Shown here: positions 35,027 to 37,780 of the stretch, in pieces | Layout of the letters: each line of letters starts with the position of its first letter | Position numbering within the stretch: the first letter of the stretch is position 1 | Assembly (NCBI GenBank): GCA_023150455.1 | Contig: JAKLKW010000024.1 | Location: 1 to 37,780, forward strand | Length of the DNA stretch: 37,780 nucleotides | Direction of reading: 5' to 3' | DNA from: Alphaproteobacteria bacterium | GTDB lineage: Bacteria; Pseudomonadota; Alphaproteobacteria; JAEULC01 | Notes under the pieces: generated by a model | The model's database searches: none | What the model saw: the letters and a program-made list of their open reading frames with translations, nothing else | What the model was told of the DNA's origin: nothing | Position numbers and translations under genes: made by a program

Positions 35027-36025
35027 TCAGACGAGCTTCGCCTTCGTGTTGGCCGGGGTCAGCTCGCGTCCGAAGCAGCGCTGGTAGTACTCGGCCACGG
35101 TCGAACGCTCGGTCTCGTCGCACTTGTTGAGGAAGGTGACGCGGAAGGCGAAGCCGACGTCGTTGAAGATGCGCGCGTTCTCGGCCCAGGTCATCACCGT
35201 CCGGGGAGACATCACGGTGGAGATATCGCCGGCGATGAAGCCGGCGCGCGTCAGGTCGGCGAGCTGCACCATGGCGGCGACGGTGGCGCGGCCCTTCTCG
35301 TTGTCGTAGTGCGGCACCTTCGACAGCACGATGCGCACCTCGTCGTCGTGCGGCAGGTAGTTCAGCGTCGCGACGATGTTCCAGCGGTCCATCTGGCCCT
35401 GGTTGATCTGCTGCGTGCCGTGATAGAGCCCCGACGTGTCGCCGAGGCCCACCGTGTTCGCGGTGGCAAAGAGGCGGAAGCTCGGATGCGGGCGGATGAC
35501 GCGGTTCTGGTCGAGCAGCGTCAGCTTGCCCTCGATCTCGAGCACGCGCTGGATCACGAACATCACGTCCGGGCGGCCGGCGTCGTACTCGTCGAACACC
35601 AGGGCGGTCGCGTGCTGCAGCGCCCAGGGCAGGATGCCCTCGCGGAACTCGGTCACCTGCTTGCCGTCGCGCAGCACGATGGCGTCCTTGCCGACCAGGT
35701 CGATGCGGCTGATGTGGCTGTCCAGGTTGATGCGCAGGCACGGCCAGTTGAGCCGCGCCGCCACCTGCTCGATATGGGTCGACTTGCCGGTGCCGTGGTA
35801 GCCCTGGATGATGACGCGGCGGTTGTAGGCGAAGCCGGCCAGGATCGCAAGCGTGGTGTCGTGGTCGAAGCAGTAGGCATCGTCCACGTCGGGGACGTGC
35901 TCGCTGGCCTGGCTGTAGGCCGGGACCTGCATGTCGCAGTCCAGTCCGAAGGTCTGCCGGACCGAGATCGTGATGTCCGGGGTGCCGGTCTGCGGGCCCG
36001 GAGCGGTGGACGGCTGCGCTGGCAT
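35027..36025 (-). CDS. cobS: Aerobic cobaltochelatase subunit CobS
   Basis: AAA+ ATPase of 332 residues driving the CobNST cobaltochelatase. N-terminal [15 protein letters not shown] and [20 protein letters not shown] are typical; Walker [10 protein letters not shown] (75-83), Walker [20 protein letters not shown], sensor [19 protein letters not shown]. The chain ends at NTKAKLV as in other CobS proteins. ATG at 36025 follows GGAAAACGACC. It is co-directional with cobT and lies 68 bp after the J-domain gene, with a hairpin between. Confidence 0.96.
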   Translation of the reverse strand: MPAQPSTAPGPQTGTPDITISVRQTFGLDCDMQVPAYSQASEHVPDVDDAYCFDHDTTLAILAGFAYNRRVIIQGYHGTGKSTHIEQVAARLNWPCLRINLDSHISRIDLVGKDAIVLRDGKQVTEFREGILPWALQHATALVFDEYDAGRPDVMFVIQRVLEIEGKLTLLDQNRVIRPHPSFRLFATANTVGLGDTSGLYHGTQQINQGQMDRWNIVATLNYLPHDDEVRIVLSKVPHYDNEKGRATVAAMVQLADLTRAGFIAGDISTVMSPRTVMTWAENARIFNDVGFAFRVTFLNKCDETERSTVAEYYQRCFGRELTPANTKAKLV

Positions 36026-36068
36026 CGTGGTCGTTTTCCGTAGTGCTGCGTTGCAAAAATGGTTTTAG

Positions 36069-36088
36069 GACACTCCTTAACGAGTGTC
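36069..36088 (-). terminator. Hairpin between J-domain gene and cobS
   Basis: GACACTC (36069-36075) and GAGTGTC (36082-36088) form a perfect 7-bp stem with a six-base loop. On the minus strand it begins five bases after the J-domain gene stop and is followed by CTAAAACCATTTTTGC, a loosely T-rich stretch. It could be a weak or partial terminator, or an operator for cobS. Confidence 0.4.
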
Positions 36089-36093
36089 ACGCC

Positions 36094-36804
36094 TCATGTG
36101 GCCCGTGAGCGGCCTTCCGCCCCTTTGCCGGGCGCCTGGGGCGCGCCTTGCGGCATGTAGAACACCCGAAGCACGGTGTAGGCCTCGTTGATCACCTTCA
36201 GCCGCTCCTCGGCGGCCTTGTCCCCACCATTGGCGTCGGGATGGTGGCGCTTGGCCAACTCCTTGTAGCGCGCCTTGATGGTCGGGAAGTCGACCGGCGG
36301 GTCGAGGTCGAGCACCGCCAAGGCCCGGCGCAGGTTCTCGGCCTCGGGCGAATGGCCGAAGGCGGCGCCGTCGCCGCGGCCGTCGCGCCCGCCATGGCGC
36401 TGGCCATTGCCGCCGTTCTGGCGTCCGTGCACCCGGTTGGCGCCCGGGATCTCGACGTCGTCGAGAAGCCCGAACCCGTCAAACAGGTCGAACCGCACGG
36501 TCCGGTCGCCCTTGCCGCCGCCCTTGACGCCGCCCAGGGGCCAGCTCGGCCGCCGCCAGGTCTGGTCGGCGCGCCGGTGCGCCTCGATCTCGTCGATGCT
36601 CATGCCGGCGTAATAGTCCCAGGCCGCGTTGTATTGCCGCACATGCTCCAGGCAGAACCAGTAGTACTGGTTCAGGCGGTCGCGCGCCTTCGGCGCGCGA
36701 TGCTCGCCGGCTTCGTTGCACCCCGGAATGTCGCAGCGCCGCGTTTGCGGCGGCGGATCGGTGACGCGGAGCGCCGTGATCTTGGTCAGACGCGACTTGC
36801 GCAT
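36094..36804 (-). CDS. J-domain protein with N-terminal Cys/His motif
   Basis: Protein of 236 residues with the J domain at its C-terminus: ALAVLDLDPPVDFPTIKARY then KELAKRHHPDANGG, with the HPD triad at 188-190, and VINEAYTVLR. The N-terminal half has CDIPGCNEAGEHRAP and YYWFCLEHVRQYN; C24, C29, H35, C51 and H54 could make a zinc site. A Gly-rich linker (about 130-150) connects the halves. This protein family lies between bolA and cobS in many alphaproteobacteria. It should stimulate an Hsp70 on unknown clients. The ATG at 36804 gives the conserved RKSRLTKITALRVT start; the longer open frame upstream is not supported. Confidence 0.88.
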   Translation of the reverse strand: MRKSRLTKITALRVTDPPPQTRRCDIPGCNEAGEHRAPKARDRLNQYYWFCLEHVRQYNAAWDYYAGMSIDEIEAHRRADQTWRRPSWPLGGVKGGGKGDRTVRFDLFDGFGLLDDVEIPGANRVHGRQNGGNGQRHGGRDGRGDGAAFGHSPEAENLRRALAVLDLDPPVDFPTIKARYKELAKRHHPDANGGDKAAEERLKVINEAYTVLRVFYMPQGAPQAPGKGAEGRSRAT

Positions 36805-37042
36805 CGGTAAAGTATGAGGGCGTCCCCCGCCACAGGCAAGCTGATGAACCGATCGCAAAGAGGCGACCCGACTGCATCTCAAGTGGGGTGCGAGGCTAGC
36901 AGGATCAAGGCCGTACGTGCATTGCCCGTTGCGGGGGCCCGCCATGCGGCGCAGCGGATCGGGCCCGGCGCCCCGCGCTTGACCTCGTGGCCCGCGCCGC
37001 GCACATAGCGTTCGGCACCGTTCAAGGAGAAGGTCGAATCCG

Positions 37043-37327
37043 ATGCGCGTCGCCGACCGGATCGCCGACAAGCTCAACCGCCGCTTCGCGCCCGCCGAGG
37101 TCCGCGTGATCGACGACTCCCAGCGCCATCACGGCCATGCCGGCTGGCGCGAGGGCGGCGAGACGCATTTCAAGGTCGAGATCGTCTCCAGCGTCTTCGC
37201 CGGCCAGTCGCGCGTGGCGCGCCAGCGCCTGGTCTACCAGGCCCTGACCGAGGAGCTGGCCGGCCCGGTGCACGCGCTCGAGCTGAAGACGCTGACCCCG
37301 GAAGAGGCCGCCGGCGCCAAGGCCTGA
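37043..37327 (+). CDS. bolA: BolA family protein
   Basis: Protein of 94 residues with the BolA class II KH-like fold. RVADRIADKLNRRFAPAEVRVIDDSQRHHGH is followed by ETHFKVEIVSSVFAGQSRVA and RQRLVYQALTEEL, the family helix-turn segment. The His-rich SQRHHGHAG loop fits the metal-ligand region with which BolA proteins join monothiol glutaredoxin and a [2Fe-2S] cluster. ATG at 37043 follows AAGGAGA. It is divergent from the J-domain gene (238 bp gap without other signals). Confidence 0.92.
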   Translation: MRVADRIADKLNRRFAPAEVRVIDDSQRHHGHAGWREGGETHFKVEIVSSVFAGQSRVARQRLVYQALTEELAGPVHALELKTLTPEEAAGAKA

Positions 37328-37377
37328 GGCGCCCGCGCGGCGCAGCCGCGCCCGGTCGTCCTTTCCTCGCCTTTGTT

Positions 37378-37476
37378 GCTTCGTGTCCTTCCTCCTGGCT
37401 TCGTGCAACTTCCGAAAAGCATCAACCACGAAGGCACGCCCTTCGTCAGGCTCAGGAGACACGAAGGCCAGAAGGA
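37378..37476. repeat. CTTCGTG/CACGAAG inverted repeat, copy 2, with nested 19-mer
   Basis: Left arm GCTTCGTGTCCTTCCTCCTG (from 37378) and CTTCGTG; right arm CACGAAGGCACG (37426-37437) and GACACGAAGGCCAG (from 37458). The right arm is split by CCCTTCGTCAGGCTCAGGA at 37439-37457, the same 19-mer type as at 32448-32466. It separates bolA from the convergent DUF2889 gene. Confidence 0.65.
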
Positions 37477-37507
37477 AGAGAGAAGGCTATGCGGCCTTCG
37501 GCCGCGT

Positions 37508-37780
37508 TCAGGAATCCACCGGCTCTTTGTAGAACTCGGGCCAGAAGCGCTTCACCACCTCGCTGGTCGACGCCAGCGCGTGGCAGGTGTCGAGGAAGCG
37601 CGGCCGGCCCCTGGCGCCCGGGTCGCGCCACTTGCCGCCGCCCTTGGCGGTGAAGATGGTCTGGAACGCGGTCGTCGCCATCGGCCCCAGCAGCTCGACC
37701 AGGTGCGTGCAGCCCTTGGCGCCGCCGAGCAGTTCCTTGGTCTTGGCGGTGAAGCCCGGCGCGATGCGCAGGCCGACCAG
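37508..37780 (-). CDS. DUF2889 family protein, C-terminal part
   Basis: The last 90 codons of a gene whose start lies beyond the right edge. The visible part reads LVGLRIAPGFTAKTKELLGG, then AKGCTHLVELLGPMATTAFQ and ends EFYKEPVDS. The GCTHL motif followed by a helical segment is typical of DUF2889 proteins. Its function is unknown. It converges on bolA, with the repeat at 37378-37476 between them. Confidence 0.78.
   Translation of the reverse strand: MVGLRIAPGFTAKTKELLGGAKGCTHLVELLGPMATTAFQTIFTAKGGGKWRDPGARGRPRFLDTCHALASTSEVVKRFWPEFYKEPVDS

Overview
The window is a chromosomal segment of a GC-rich alphaproteobacterium (by eye about 70% G+C), most plausibly of the Rhodospirillales/Reyranella or Hyphomicrobiales type. 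Supporting signs are the conserved block bolA - J-domain gene - cobS - cobT (33121-37327), a form I aerobic CO dehydrogenase cluster, TRAP and TrpXYZ-type ABC transporters, and intergenic palindromic repeats of kinds common in this class. I saw no rRNA, tRNA, integrase, transposase or CRISPR array.

Layout. 1-508: 3' part of a gene coding for a Gln/Arg/Ala-rich coiled coil made of 45-bp tandem repeats. 613-3306: TrpXYZ-like ABC transporter (binding protein, permease, ATPase), meeting head-on a LysE-type exporter (3303-3950). 4032-7380 (minus): a tightly overlapped four-gene acyl-CoA module (DUF35 OB-fold protein, thiolase-like protein, MaoC hydratase, SDR dehydrogenase). 7619-11583: DUF2189 membrane protein, a RidA protein, an Atm1-type ABC exporter and a second RidA-like protein. 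11725-13457: a lower-GC island with a DNA methyltransferase and a BglII/BstYI-like restriction endonuclease, which is the clearest horizontally acquired unit. 13502-19545: MeaB GTPase, glutathione transferase, GMC oxidoreductase, DadA/PuuB-like amine oxidase, type II haloacid dehalogenase and a YXWGXW-repeat secreted protein. 19725-20824: rpmB and upp.

20834-28872 (minus) is a coxC-M-S-L-D-E-F set: an MHYT-LytTR membrane regulator, the three CO dehydrogenase subunits with every expected cofactor ligand and the form I AYRCSFR loop, and three maturation genes linked by stop/start overlaps. 29049-32072 is a TRAP transporter (dctP, dctQ, dctM) with a strong hairpin between the binding-protein gene and the membrane genes, followed by a DUF3303 gene. 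32430-33115 has no intact gene: it holds several dispersed-repeat families and a broken ridA copy. 33121-37327 is cobT, cobS, a J-domain gene and, divergently, bolA. The window ends inside a DUF2889 gene.

The most interesting points are the BglII-like restriction-modification island, REPIN-like doublets of inverted palindromes at two loci, a ridA pseudogene bounded by repeats, an acyl-CoA module whose thiolase-like protein has no recognisable nucleophilic cysteine and whose DUF35 partner has no zinc ribbon, the CO dehydrogenase cluster with its predicted one-component membrane regulator, and the dctP-dctQ hairpin. I saw no convincing wholly new multi-gene system. All functions are inferred from motifs and remembered family features, since no database search was possible.
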